From assembly GCF_000829415.1 (NCBI RefSeq), contig NZ_AP014637.1, positions 5,101,001 to 5,165,000 on the forward strand: a stretch of DNA of 64,000 nucleotides, given 5' to 3'. Position numbers and translations under genes: made by a program. This DNA comes from Pseudomonas sp. StFLB209 (GTDB lineage Bacteria; Pseudomonadota; Gammaproteobacteria; Pseudomonadales; Pseudomonadaceae). Each line of letters opens with the position of its first letter. The first letter of the stretch is position 1. A model generated the notes under the pieces. It saw only the letters and a list, made by a program, of their open reading frames with translations, was not told the DNA's origin and ran no database searches. Shown here in pieces: positions 18,270 to 26,397 of the stretch.

Positions 18270-19282
18270 ATATCAGCGGCAGCCTCACCGAGGTGTTGCC
18301 GATCGAAGACCAGAGTCAGGTGGGGCACGCCCGGCGCACCACACAAAAGCTCGCTCAGCAGCACGGGTTCGATGAAACCGATGCCGGTCGGGTTGCCTTG
18401 GTCACGACCGAGCTGGCCAGCAACCTGCTCAAGCACGCCGGGCATGGTGAGCTTCATCTGCGTGTCCTGCCGCGAGCGCAGAGTTGCGGGATCGAAATTC
18501 TGGCCGTGGATCGTGGCCCGGGCTTCGATGTGCAGACCGCCCTGACCGACGGCTTTTCCACTGGTGGCACCCAAGGCATCGGCCTCGGCGCAATCAGTCG
18601 TATGGCCGACGTCTTCGACGTGCAGGCCGACCCGCGCGGTTCGGTGGTGCTGGCCCGTTTCTACCCGCGCGGCGACAGTACGCCAGACCTGGCGCTGGGC
18701 GTTAGCCAGCACTCATTGCACAACGATCCAGCCTGCGGCGATAGCTGGCATCTGGTGTTGCACCCACAAGGTTTCAATGCGCTGGTCATCGATGGCCTGG
18801 GGCATGGCGTGGAGGCCGAACAGGCCGCTCGCGCCGGCGAGGCGGCCTTTGCGCGGGCGAGTTGCAGCGCGCCTGCCATACTGATGGACGACTTGCATCA
18901 AGCCATGCTCGGCACTCGCGGCGGCGCTGCTGGCTTTGCCCAGTACCGGGCAGGCGATCAGGGCGGTCACCTGAGTTTCACCGGCATCGGCAATATCAGC
19001 GCCAGCCTGGTCACTGCCGAGCGCTCACGAGGGCTGGCCTCGCATCCCGGTATCGTTGGCGCTCAGTACCGCAAGGCAAAAGCGTTCGACTACCCTCACG
19101 TACAGGGACATCTTTTGATCATGCATAGCGACGGCTTGCAGTCACGCTGGAATCTTCAGCACTACCCCGGTCTGGTTTATCGCCACCCTGCCGTGATCGC
19201 GACGGTTCTGTACCGTGACTTCTGCCGTGGCCGCGACGATGTCACGGTGCTGGTCGTGGCACTGGAGAACCGCCATGAGTGA
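18260..19282 (+). CDS. HATPase-SpoIIE/PP2C fusion phosphatase in the RsbX position
   Basis: This 340-residue protein joins an N-terminal RsbT/RsbW-like ATPase domain (about 10-135; N55 in ELASNLLKHAG, VDRGPGFD, GTQGIGLGAISR) to a C-terminal SpoIIE-type PP2C phosphatase domain (about 145-335). Candidate metal-binding acids are D178 in VIDGLGHG, D291 in HSDGLQSRW and D327 in GRDDVTVLV. RsbX dephosphorylates RsbR and RsbS and resets the stressosome; this fusion could both reset it and phosphorylate a partner. It overlaps rsbT by 10 bp and the next gene by 8 bp. Confidence 0.88.
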   Translation: MDMNISGSLTEVLPIEDQSQVGHARRTTQKLAQQHGFDETDAGRVALVTTELASNLLKHAGHGELHLRVLPRAQSCGIEILAVDRGPGFDVQTALTDGFSTGGTQGIGLGAISRMADVFDVQADPRGSVVLARFYPRGDSTPDLALGVSQHSLHNDPACGDSWHLVLHPQGFNALVIDGLGHGVEAEQAARAGEAAFARASCSAPAILMDDLHQAMLGTRGGAAGFAQYRAGDQGGHLSFTGIGNISASLVTAERSRGLASHPGIVGAQYRKAKAFDYPHVQGHLLIMHSDGLQSRWNLQHYPGLVYRHPAVIATVLYRDFCRGRDDVTVLVVALENRHE

Positions 19283-20135
19283 CCTCATCGAACAGGCGTC
19301 GCTGCTCGCCCGCCTGCAAAGCGAAAATGAAGCACTGCGCGCCGAGCTTGAAGAAACCAATCAAGGGGTACTGGCCCTGTACGCCGAGCTCGACACCCAG
19401 GCCGAACAACTGCGCCAGACCTCGGACCTGAAAAGCCGCTTTCTGTCGTACATGAGCCATGAGTTCCGCACCCCGCTGGGCTCGATCCTGAGCATTACCA
19501 GCCTGCTCAGCGACGAACTGGACGGCCCGCTGAGCCCTGAGCAACACAAGCAGGTGGCATTTGTCAGCACTGCCACGCGTGAGCTGAGCGACATGGTCGA
19601 TGACCTGCTTGACCTTGCCAAGATCGAGGCCGGACGCATCAGCATCTCACCGGCCTGGTTCGACATGTTCGATCTGTTCGCAGCCCTGCGCGGCATGTTC
19701 CGGCCTATCGTGGACCGCGGCCAGGTCGACCTGATTTTCGATGAACCGGTAGGTTTGCCGCGCCTGTTCACCGATGACAAGAAACTCGCGCAGATCCTGC
19801 GCAACTTCATTTCCAACTCATTGAAGTTCACCGCTCAGGGTGAAGTGCGGGTTTCTGCGAAGCTTGAGGGCGATAGCCACATTCGCTTCGCGGTGACCGA
19901 CACCGGAATCGGCATCGACCCGCAGTTGCATGACACGCTGTTCGAGGACTTTTCCCAGGTCGACTCACCGCTGCAGAAACGCCTGCGCGGCACCGGCCTT
20001 GGTCTGTCGCTGTGCAAACGCTTTGCCGCGCTGCTGGGCGGTCGGGTGGGCGTGCAAAGCACGCCAGGGGTGGGTTCAAGTTTCTTCGTTGTCATTCCGC
20101 TGGCAGTGGCTGCGGAGTCTGTCGATGAAAACTGA
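19275..20135 (+). CDS. Cytoplasmic sensor histidine kinase
   Basis: This 286-residue kinase has an N-terminal coiled coil (about 1-50), a dimerisation/phosphoacceptor domain with H62 in YMSHEFRTPLGSI, and an ATPase domain with N-box RNFISNSLKFT, DTGIGID, and GTGLGLSLCKRF. There is no membrane segment or separate sensor domain, so it most likely takes its signal from a protein partner such as the stressosome. The ATG at 19275 overlaps the end of the fusion phosphatase. It overlaps the next gene by 11 bp. Confidence 0.9.
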   Translation: MSDLIEQASLLARLQSENEALRAELEETNQGVLALYAELDTQAEQLRQTSDLKSRFLSYMSHEFRTPLGSILSITSLLSDELDGPLSPEQHKQVAFVSTATRELSDMVDDLLDLAKIEAGRISISPAWFDMFDLFAALRGMFRPIVDRGQVDLIFDEPVGLPRLFTDDKKLAQILRNFISNSLKFTAQGEVRVSAKLEGDSHIRFAVTDTGIGIDPQLHDTLFEDFSQVDSPLQKRLRGTGLGLSLCKRFAALLGGRVGVQSTPGVGSSFFVVIPLAVAAESVDEN

Positions 20136-22050
20136 TATCCGCCTGTTGGTCGTCGACGATAATGAGGCCACGCGCTATGCCCTGCGCCGCCGCCTGGAGC
20201 GTCACGGCTATCAAGTGCATGAAGCCGGCACCGGCGGCGAAGGGCTCGCACTGATTGCCAGTGAACTGCCTGACGCGCTGATTCTTGACGTCAACCTGCC
20301 AGACATGAGCGGCTTCGATATTGTTCGCCGCTTGCGTGCCGACCCGCTCACGGCACTGCTGCCAGTCATCCACGTGTCGGCGGCCTCGATTCAGACCGGC
20401 GATATCATCACCGGTCTTGATGCCGGGGCGGATGCCTACCTGATCCATCCGGTGGATCCCGATGTATTGCTGGCGACCCTGCGCACCCTGCTGCGTGTAC
20501 GCGAAACGGAAAACGCCCTGCGCGAAAGCGAGGCGCGCTTTCGCGAGATCTTCGTCAATGTTTCGGCACCGATCGCCGTGCTGGACGCTGATCTCAAGGT
20601 GCACGAGTGCAACCGCGCCTTCACCCAGTTGATTGAAGACAACCGCAATGCGCAGCGACTCGAAGAGTGCTTTGCTGACGACCAGCAAGCGATGCTCGAT
20701 GAATTGCGCTTGCGGCTGGTGGCCGGCGAACGCTGGCAAGGCCTGCTCAACATGCGGGTTCATGGCCAGTTGCGCGAAACCGAATGGCAGTTGTCGCCAT
20801 ACCGTGCTGCCGGATTGAGCCTGGTGTTCGTCGAAGACGTCACCGAGCACCGCCATCGGGAACGCTCACACCTTGCGCAGCTCAATGACGCCACCAGCCA
20901 GTTGGCCCGCACCGAAGCGCAGTTGCTGCAGGTGCAGAAAATGGATGCGCTGGGCAACCTGACCGGCGGCATCGCTCACGACTTCAACAACCTGCTGACC
21001 GGGATCATCACCAGCCTGGAGCTGATTCACAAGCGGGTCAACGACTCACGTCTGGACAAGGTTCAGTTTTACGCAGAAGCCGCACTCAATTCCGCAATGA
21101 GCGCCTCCTCGCTGACCCATCGTTTGCTGGCGTTTGCCCGTAAACAGCCGCTGGATACCCGGCCGGTGGATATCAACGAACGGATCAGCTCACTGGAAGA
21201 ACTGCTGATGCGTACCATGGGCGAGCGCATTGCGCTGAAGCTTGAGCTGACCAGCCACCCGGCCATCGCCATGGTTGACCCCAGCCAGCTTGAGAGCGCC
21301 GTACTCAACCTGGTGATCAATGCCCGCGATGCCCTGCCCCATGGCGGGCACGTATGGATCACCACCTACATGGCGCGCTCCAGCGGCGATCCGAATCTGG
21401 CAGACGGCGCCTATGTGGCGCTGGCCGTGCGCGATGACGGCACCGGCATCGAGCACACCCTGATCGATAAGGTGTTCGACCCGTTCTTTACCACCAAGCC
21501 GCTGGGTCAGGGCACCGGCCTTGGGCTGTCGAGCATTTACGGTTTTGCCCGCCAGTCCGGCGGCAACGCGAGTATTCGCAGCGCGGCCGGGCGCGGCACC
21601 GAAGTCACCATCATGTTGCCCGCCAGCAGTGATCCGGTAAGCGCCGAGGCCTCAAGCATTGCCGTGGACCTGGAGGGCGCAGGCGAGCACGTACTGCTGG
21701 TCGAGGACATTGCTTCGGTGCGCATGTTCGTGACCGAGGTTCTGGAAGATGCAGGCTATCGTTGCACTCAGTGCAGTGATGTTGAAACCGCGCAAATGCA
21801 CCTGCAGGAAGGCGCACGCTTCGACTTGCTGCTGACCGACATTGGCCTGCCGTACATGGATGGCCGGGAACTGGCGCGACAAGCCCGTATTCAGCACCCG
21901 ACGCTGCCGGTTCTGTTGATGACCGGCTACGCGGCAGGCGTCATCAACCGTCAGCTGTTTCTCGACGACAGCATGGACATCCTGCTCAAGCCATTCCAGA
22001 TTCATGAGCTGCTGGAGAAGGTACGGCGCACGCTGACCGGTGCCCAGTAA
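20125..22050 (+). CDS. Hybrid histidine kinase: receiver-PAS-kinase-receiver
   Basis: This 641-residue protein has a receiver (1-125; D10/D11, phospho-acceptor D55 in LILDVNLP), a PAS-like domain (about 135-245), a histidine kinase core (H285 in GGIAHDFNNLLTGI, N-box LVINARDALPHGG, GTGLGLSSIYG) and a C-terminal receiver (about 522-641; LLLTDIGLP and LLKPF). In the first receiver the conserved Lys is replaced by His (H108 in LIHPVDPDV), so its phosphorylation switch may be altered. The second receiver is canonical. It is the last gene of the stressosome operon; no DNA-binding domain is present, so the final output acts elsewhere. Confidence 0.9.
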   Translation: MKTDIRLLVVDDNEATRYALRRRLERHGYQVHEAGTGGEGLALIASELPDALILDVNLPDMSGFDIVRRLRADPLTALLPVIHVSAASIQTGDIITGLDAGADAYLIHPVDPDVLLATLRTLLRVRETENALRESEARFREIFVNVSAPIAVLDADLKVHECNRAFTQLIEDNRNAQRLEECFADDQQAMLDELRLRLVAGERWQGLLNMRVHGQLRETEWQLSPYRAAGLSLVFVEDVTEHRHRERSHLAQLNDATSQLARTEAQLLQVQKMDALGNLTGGIAHDFNNLLTGIITSLELIHKRVNDSRLDKVQFYAEAALNSAMSASSLTHRLLAFARKQPLDTRPVDINERISSLEELLMRTMGERIALKLELTSHPAIAMVDPSQLESAVLNLVINARDALPHGGHVWITTYMARSSGDPNLADGAYVALAVRDDGTGIEHTLIDKVFDPFFTTKPLGQGTGLGLSSIYGFARQSGGNASIRSAAGRGTEVTIMLPASSDPVSAEASSIAVDLEGAGEHVLLVEDIASVRMFVTEVLEDAGYRCTQCSDVETAQMHLQEGARFDLLLTDIGLPYMDGRELARQARIQHPTLPVLLMTGYAAGVINRQLFLDDSMDILLKPFQIHELLEKVRRTLTGAQ

Positions 22051-22124
22051 GCGCGCGGGTGAAAAAAGTCGAACTCCTGTGCATGAGAACTCTCAACATT
22101 CTTACATGCACGGGAGGTATTACC

Positions 22125-22364
22125 ATGAACGACAACAGCAAACTCGAACGTAATGCAGTTGCAGAGACCGCAGGCCGCGCCGTGGATGCCCAAGGCAAAC
22201 CGGTGGATGTGGTACGCCGCGACCTTGAGGATCCGTCTGGCACAACCCGAGCGGTGGATGAAGTGCTGACCCCGACGACGATCCGCACCAAAGAGCAGGA
22301 AGCCGAAGAGCTGAAGCGTCAAGTCGACAAGATCGAGCGCGACGTTGCCGATGGCCGAGCCTGA
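22125..22364 (+). CDS. Small hydrophilic protein of unknown function
   Basis: This 79-residue, highly charged protein starts MNDNSKLERNAVAETAGRAVD and ends in a predicted helix, KEQEAEELKRQVDKIERDVADGRA. The ATG at 22125 has a strong GGGAGGT ribosome site. It lies 74 bp after the hybrid kinase and may be cotranscribed. There is no signal peptide, Cys or membrane segment. I do not recognise the family; it looks like a small stress-type protein, which is only an impression. Confidence 0.72.
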   Translation: MNDNSKLERNAVAETAGRAVDAQGKPVDVVRRDLEDPSGTTRAVDEVLTPTTIRTKEQEAEELKRQVDKIERDVADGRA

Positions 22365-22488
22365 CTGTAGGAACAGCTTCAGCCGTGAAGGATTGAACCG
22401 CGAGACCTGCCCTGCAAGCGGCACTTGACCATGGCATCCGGCGCTCTGCGCAGCATAGAATGACAGGGTCAGTCTGACTCTTGCCTGG

Positions 22489-22890
22489 ATGCTCATCATG
22501 GGATGCCCGCATGTCTGCGCCGGTGCCACGCTCAAATGCAGCTTTGGTGTCGCGCCTTCGATGCTCAACGTACTGCCTGCCAACCGTATGCTGACTGCCG
22601 GCATGCCGGCTGCGAACATCATGGATCACATTCCGCTGCTCAACATTCTGCCATTCGGCATGTGCATGAGCATGGCCAACCCAATGGTCGCAGCCGCCAC
22701 CGCAGCGGCACTGGGGGTATTGACCCCGATGCCCTGCATCCCGGCCACCGCTTCACCCTGGATACCCGGTGCGCCGACCATGCTGTTAGGTTCGATGCCG
22801 GCGCTGGACGCCAACTGCACATTGATGTGCAACTGGGGCGGCGCAATCAAGGTGCTGTATCCGGGGCAGGTGCAACTGCTGATTCCTTGA
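22489..22890 (+). CDS. PAAR-like protein (DUF4280), type VI spike tip candidate
   Basis: This 133-residue protein (124 if the in-frame ATG at 22498 is used, not counting further starts) is rich in Gly, Pro, Ala, Met and Cys. It shows the DUF4280 pattern: GCPHVCAGATLKCSFG, then ILPFGMCMSMANPMVAAATAAALG, LTPMPCIP, PWIPGAPTMLLGSMPALD and MCNWGGAIKVL. DUF4280 and DUF4150 proteins act as PAAR-like caps on VgrG spikes. It lies beyond the TnpB remnant from vgrG and points toward it, at the edge of the type VI island. Confidence 0.78.
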   Translation: MLIMGCPHVCAGATLKCSFGVAPSMLNVLPANRMLTAGMPAANIMDHIPLLNILPFGMCMSMANPMVAAATAAALGVLTPMPCIPATASPWIPGAPTMLLGSMPALDANCTLMCNWGGAIKVLYPGQVQLLIP

Positions 22891-22898
22891 GGGCACCT

Positions 22899-23843
22899 TT
22901 GACATCCTCCCCGGCCTGAAGGCCGGAGATTCCTGCGGCGCTCAGGCGCGGCATCGAGCCGCCCCCGAGTCGCTTCGGTGGGTTCCTGCTGCTGGCGCCA
23001 TGACCTCTGCGCTCACTTCACAGGCTAACCGGGCGTGTCCCGCCCTTAGTACATTGATCGCCCCGACCACATCAGCGTTGCCCTCGAAACCACATCCCAC
23101 ACACCTGAACAGCGCTTGCGTCTGGCGGTTGGCCGCCGACACATGGCCGCAACTGGGGCACGTGCGGCTGGTATCTCGCGGCGGTACGGCAATCAGCCAG
23201 CCGCCGCGCCACGCCAGCTTGTAGTCCAGTTGCCGGCGGAACTCGAACCAGCCCTGATCGAGGATGGCCCTGTTCAGGCCAGATTTGGCCCGAACGTTTC
23301 TTCCCGGTGCCTCGGCCGTGCCTGCCGCCGACCTGGACATATTGCGTACCTGCAAGTCCTCGATACACACCATCGCGTGGTTTTGGCTGATCGTGGTGGA
23401 GCACTTGTGCAGGTAGTCGCGGCGGGCATTGCCGATGCGCGAGTGAATGCGCTGGACGCAGGCTTTCGCCTTCTTCCAGTTGCGGCTGAATCTGACCTTG
23501 CGGCTCATCGCCTGCTGCGCTTTGCACAGCGCGGTCTCATGGCGTTTGAAGCTGTTAAGGGGTGCGTAGAACGAGCCATCCGAAAGCGTGGCGAACCGGG
23601 CAATGCCCATGTCGATGCCGACTGCCGCACTTAGGCGCGGACGGCACGGTGTTTTCAAGGTGCATGCCCATGGGGTCTTTGTAACGAAACATCGCCGTAG
23701 AAGCGCATCTGTGTCGCCATGTTACTACGCATCATCCTGCGGCGGTGCATCCATCGAACAGCAGCAGCCCCCCACTGCAACCAGGGACGGCTACGCCGTC
23801 CGCGCTATCCTTCCCCGTCCTGAACGGCGGGGCTTGTCGCGCG
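22899..23843 (-). mobile_element. Degenerate IS200/IS605-type element (tnpB only)
   Basis: A truncated tnpB is bracketed by two related hairpins. One at 22901-22935 contains CCGGCCTGAAGGCCGG after CATCCTCC; the other at 23806-23843 contains CCCCGTCCTGAACGGCGGGG after TATCCTT. Subterminal hairpins of this form are typical of IS605-family ends. A TCAA on the minus strand at 22899-22902 would be the right-end cleavage motif. No tnpA is present, so it cannot move by itself. It separates the DUF4280 gene from the MORN-repeat gene. Confidence 0.7.
22942..23658 (-). pseudogene. tnpB: TnpB (RNA-guided nuclease), N-terminally truncated
   Basis: The open frame covers about 238 residues of the C-terminal half of TnpB, normally about 370-400. 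All three RuvC acidic positions are visible: D in AAVGIDMGIARFA, E in MVCIEDLQVRN and D in EGNADVVGAIN. The zinc ribbon is also present, CPSCGH then CVGCGF. Just upstream on the same strand, FRYKDP, a motif from the middle of TnpB, is joined almost directly to this part, implying an internal deletion of the intervening segment plus loss of the N-terminus. The only start is TTG in the middle of the domain. It is probably inactive. Confidence 0.8.
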
Positions 23844-23851
23844 CCCGATGG

Positions 23852-24388
23852 TCAGGGCGCTTCACGCCACTTCAGCCACCAGGCCTTCCAGCGCGACAGC
23901 GGTTTGCCTTCCAGATCAAGCGGCCTGCCATCGCTACTGTACTCGCTGGCACGTTCCAGCAGCTTGCCTCGCTGATACTCCAGGCGCGCCGCTAATTGAC
24001 CATTGGCGTGAAAACGCTGGCTCTGACCATGCAACTGACCCAGCCGGTAGTGGTCCCGGGCCGCCAGGGTGCCATCCTCGAAATAGGTGTCGGCAACGCC
24101 ATGCAGCAGCCCGGCCTGATAGTGAGCCTGACGAATCAATGGGCCTTGGGCGCTGTAATACTGCGCAAGGCCATGCAGCTTGTCCTGGCGATAGTTGAGC
24201 CGGGCACTGACCACTGCATTGCTGTGGTAGATGACCATCGGCCCTTCCAGCAGCCCGTTGCGGTAGCTCAGTGCCGCCTGTGGCCGGTCGTTCTCGGTTA
24301 TTTGCGCAGCCCCGTGTAACTGCCCATCCTGCAGGCGGGCGCGCAAGCGGCTGTCGCCACGCCGCAGGTCAACGTCTTCGCTACTCAT
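23852..24388 (-). CDS. MORN-repeat (YwqK-like) protein downstream of VgrG
   Basis: This 178-residue protein carries about five repeats of roughly 22 residues with the pattern Y-x-x-G-x-L-H-G, for example YRQDKLHGLAQYYSAQG, YQAGLLHGVADTYFEDG and YRLGQLHGQSQRFHANG. Such MORN_2 proteins are annotated as YwqK-family antitoxins and often adjoin toxin genes. Its start overlaps the vgrG stop (TGATG), so it is translationally coupled to VgrG. It could be an immunity protein or a chaperone for spike cargo. There is no signal peptide. It ends 9 bp from the insertion sequence. Confidence 0.8.
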   Translation of the reverse strand: MSSEDVDLRRGDSRLRARLQDGQLHGAAQITENDRPQAALSYRNGLLEGPMVIYHSNAVVSARLNYRQDKLHGLAQYYSAQGPLIRQAHYQAGLLHGVADTYFEDGTLAARDHYRLGQLHGQSQRFHANGQLAARLEYQRGKLLERASEYSSDGRPLDLEGKPLSRWKAWWLKWREAP

Positions 24389-26394
24389 CAGTTGACCTTC
24401 ACCAGACCGCCCTTGATCGTCAGCATCGCGCCACCATCGACCGTCTGTTCGGCACCACCCTTGTTGGTCAGGCTGACCCCCGCATCGTTGGTCAAAGTGG
24501 TACCGGCCTTGTTATCCAGCGAAGTCCCCGCCTTGTTGGTCAACGCCGTACCCGCCTGGTTGGTCAGGGATGTTCCGGCCTGGGTGGTGACACTGGCGCT
24601 GCTTTTGGCAAGGTAGTCACCGGTGCTCTGCAGTGTCAGCTTGCCAGTGACCTTGATGGTCAGGTCGCCGCTGACCGTCAGCGAGTAATCGCCCTTGACG
24701 GTGTGGCTATAGTTGCCGTTGGTGGTCAGGGTCTGGTTGCCGCCGACCTTCAGGGTACGGTCGGTGTGGATGTCCAGGGTGTCGCTGCCAGCTTGCAGGG
24801 TGACACTACGGTCGCCCTTCTCCAGGGTAACGGTTTCATTGCCTTCTTTGACCGTACGGGTCCGGGCGTTCTGGACAGTCAGGGTTTCGTCATGCCCCAC
24901 GGTAGCGGTGGTGTCGTTGAGCACATTGAAGGTCAGGTCTTTCTGCGCTTGCAGAAACACTTGTTCGCTGTCCTTCTTGTCTTCAAAACGCAGTTCGTTG
25001 AAACCTCCGCCGCCCTTTGACGACTGGGTCTTGATCCCCGATTGGGTCTGATTGGCGGGCAAGCTGTAAGGCAACGAGTTGTCGCCGTTGTAGATGCAGC
25101 CGGTGACCAGCGGCCGGTCCGGATCACCGTCAATGAAGGTCACCACCACCTCCTGGCCGATACGCGGAATAAACTGCATGCCAAAGCCTTTGCCGGTCCA
25201 GCCTTGCGCGACCCGCACCCAGCAGGAACTGCTTTCATCATTCTTGCCATCGCGGTCCCAGGGGAACTGAACCTTGATCCGCCCGTATTCGTCGGTCCAG
25301 ATTTCTTCGCCAGCCTTGCCCACCACTTTGGCAACCTGAGTGTGCATGGTCGGCTTGGGCGTGGTCTTGAGCGGGCGATAATTGACGCTTTTGGGGATGG
25401 CCTCAAAACGATTGCGGTAACTTTCGTGACTGACTTGATGAGACACCGAGGTCACGACCCAATCGATATTGGCTTCGGCGTCGTCATGACCGCTCAGCGT
25501 GAACCAGTGCCCCGGCACCAGCCAGCGACAATCGCTGTCACCCACGAAACGCTTTTGCTGGCTGCGCAAGGCGTCGACCCGTTGCTTGGTCAATGCATCG
25601 CCACGCGCCTTGGCCACGTAGCCGCCAGGGTGATCGTATACGGTCAGAGGCCCTGCACTGGCCTGCGCCTGGCTGTATAACGAGGTCGTCGGCGTGGTGA
25701 ATTCATAATCGGTCGCCGAATACACCCCGGACACCGCCTGCACCACCAGCTCCCCGGAACGCACCCCATGCAGCTCACGCCCGCCCATGCCCTGGCCCAG
25801 ATACGCCACCGTGGGGCCGTTGGGAATCTGCAAGAAGGCATCGTTGCTGTCGGCCAGCACCAGCGTATGCGCCCCCTCTGCATGGGTGAAGAACCAGAAA
25901 ATGCCTTCCTCCTCCAGCAGCCGCGACACAAAGGCAAAGTCGCTTTCAGCGTACTGCACGCAATACTCACGCGGGCTGTAGCTGCCGGTCAGCGACAGCT
26001 TGAAATCGGTAAAGCCATGGGCCTTGAAAATTGTGGTGACGATGTCTGAGGTACTGAGATTCTGGAACACCCGGTTATTGCGCGCCAGGGTCAGCCACCA
26101 CAGCCAGGGGCGCAACAGCAGTTGGTAGTGATCGGCAGTGGCATCACCCGGTAACTGACGGATTTCGGCCACCAGCGCGTCAAGTGGACGCTGGTTGGCG
26201 TCGTTGTGCAGGGTGACGGTGACGTGGGTAGCGATGGCTGAGGCCATGTTCACGGCACTGTCACTCAAGCCGTACAACTGGTACACGCCCGCAACCCCGA
26301 GCGACTCCTGGCCGCTGAGTGACTCAGGATACAAAGCTGACAGTGTCGAACCGCTGAGCGCCAGGGTGCTATTGGAATCTACAGGACGCGGCAT
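24388..26394 (-). CDS. vgrG: Type VI secretion spike protein VgrG (TssI)
   Basis: This 668-residue protein has the gp27-like base (PWLWWLTLARNNRVFQNLS, YCVQYAESDFAFVSRLLEEEGIF) and gp5-like parts (WTDEYGRIKVQFPWDRDG, CWVRVAQGWTGKGFGMQFIPRIGQEVVV, PDRPLVTGCIYNG), followed by a beta-helix needle. The needle tip contains five 8-residue repeats of the form (Q/K/D)-A-G-(T/V)-x-L-(T/D)-N. There is no enzymatic C-terminal extension, so effectors should ride on it non-covalently. It follows the HNH-like gene by 3 bp and overlaps the MORN-repeat gene. Confidence 0.95.
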   Translation of the reverse strand: MPRPVDSNSTLALSGSTLSALYPESLSGQESLGVAGVYQLYGLSDSAVNMASAIATHVTVTLHNDANQRPLDALVAEIRQLPGDATADHYQLLLRPWLWWLTLARNNRVFQNLSTSDIVTTIFKAHGFTDFKLSLTGSYSPREYCVQYAESDFAFVSRLLEEEGIFWFFTHAEGAHTLVLADSNDAFLQIPNGPTVAYLGQGMGGRELHGVRSGELVVQAVSGVYSATDYEFTTPTTSLYSQAQASAGPLTVYDHPGGYVAKARGDALTKQRVDALRSQQKRFVGDSDCRWLVPGHWFTLSGHDDAEANIDWVVTSVSHQVSHESYRNRFEAIPKSVNYRPLKTTPKPTMHTQVAKVVGKAGEEIWTDEYGRIKVQFPWDRDGKNDESSSCWVRVAQGWTGKGFGMQFIPRIGQEVVVTFIDGDPDRPLVTGCIYNGDNSLPYSLPANQTQSGIKTQSSKGGGGFNELRFEDKKDSEQVFLQAQKDLTFNVLNDTTATVGHDETLTVQNARTRTVKEGNETVTLEKGDRSVTLQAGSDTLDIHTDRTLKVGGNQTLTTNGNYSHTVKGDYSLTVSGDLTIKVTGKLTLQSTGDYLAKSSASVTTQAGTSLTNQAGTALTNKAGTSLDNKAGTTLTNDAGVSLTNKGGAEQTVDGGAMLTIKGGLVKVN
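24460..24582 (-). repeat. vgrG: Tandem 24-bp coding repeat in the VgrG needle
   Basis: About five copies of an 8-residue unit (QAGTSLTN, QAGTALTN, KAGTSLDN, KAGTTLTN, DAGVSLTN; residues 605-645 with its continuation) form the distal beta-helix. Near-identical units in a row can expand or contract by slippage and change needle length. Confidence 0.75.
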
Positions 26395-26397
26395 CGT

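Noticed and set aside
22365..22488. Part of a REP element or a small gene after the 79-residue protein
   Set aside because: Only a diverged half REP (TGTAGGAACAGCTTCAGCCG) is seen; no hairpin partner and no frame with a ribosome site.
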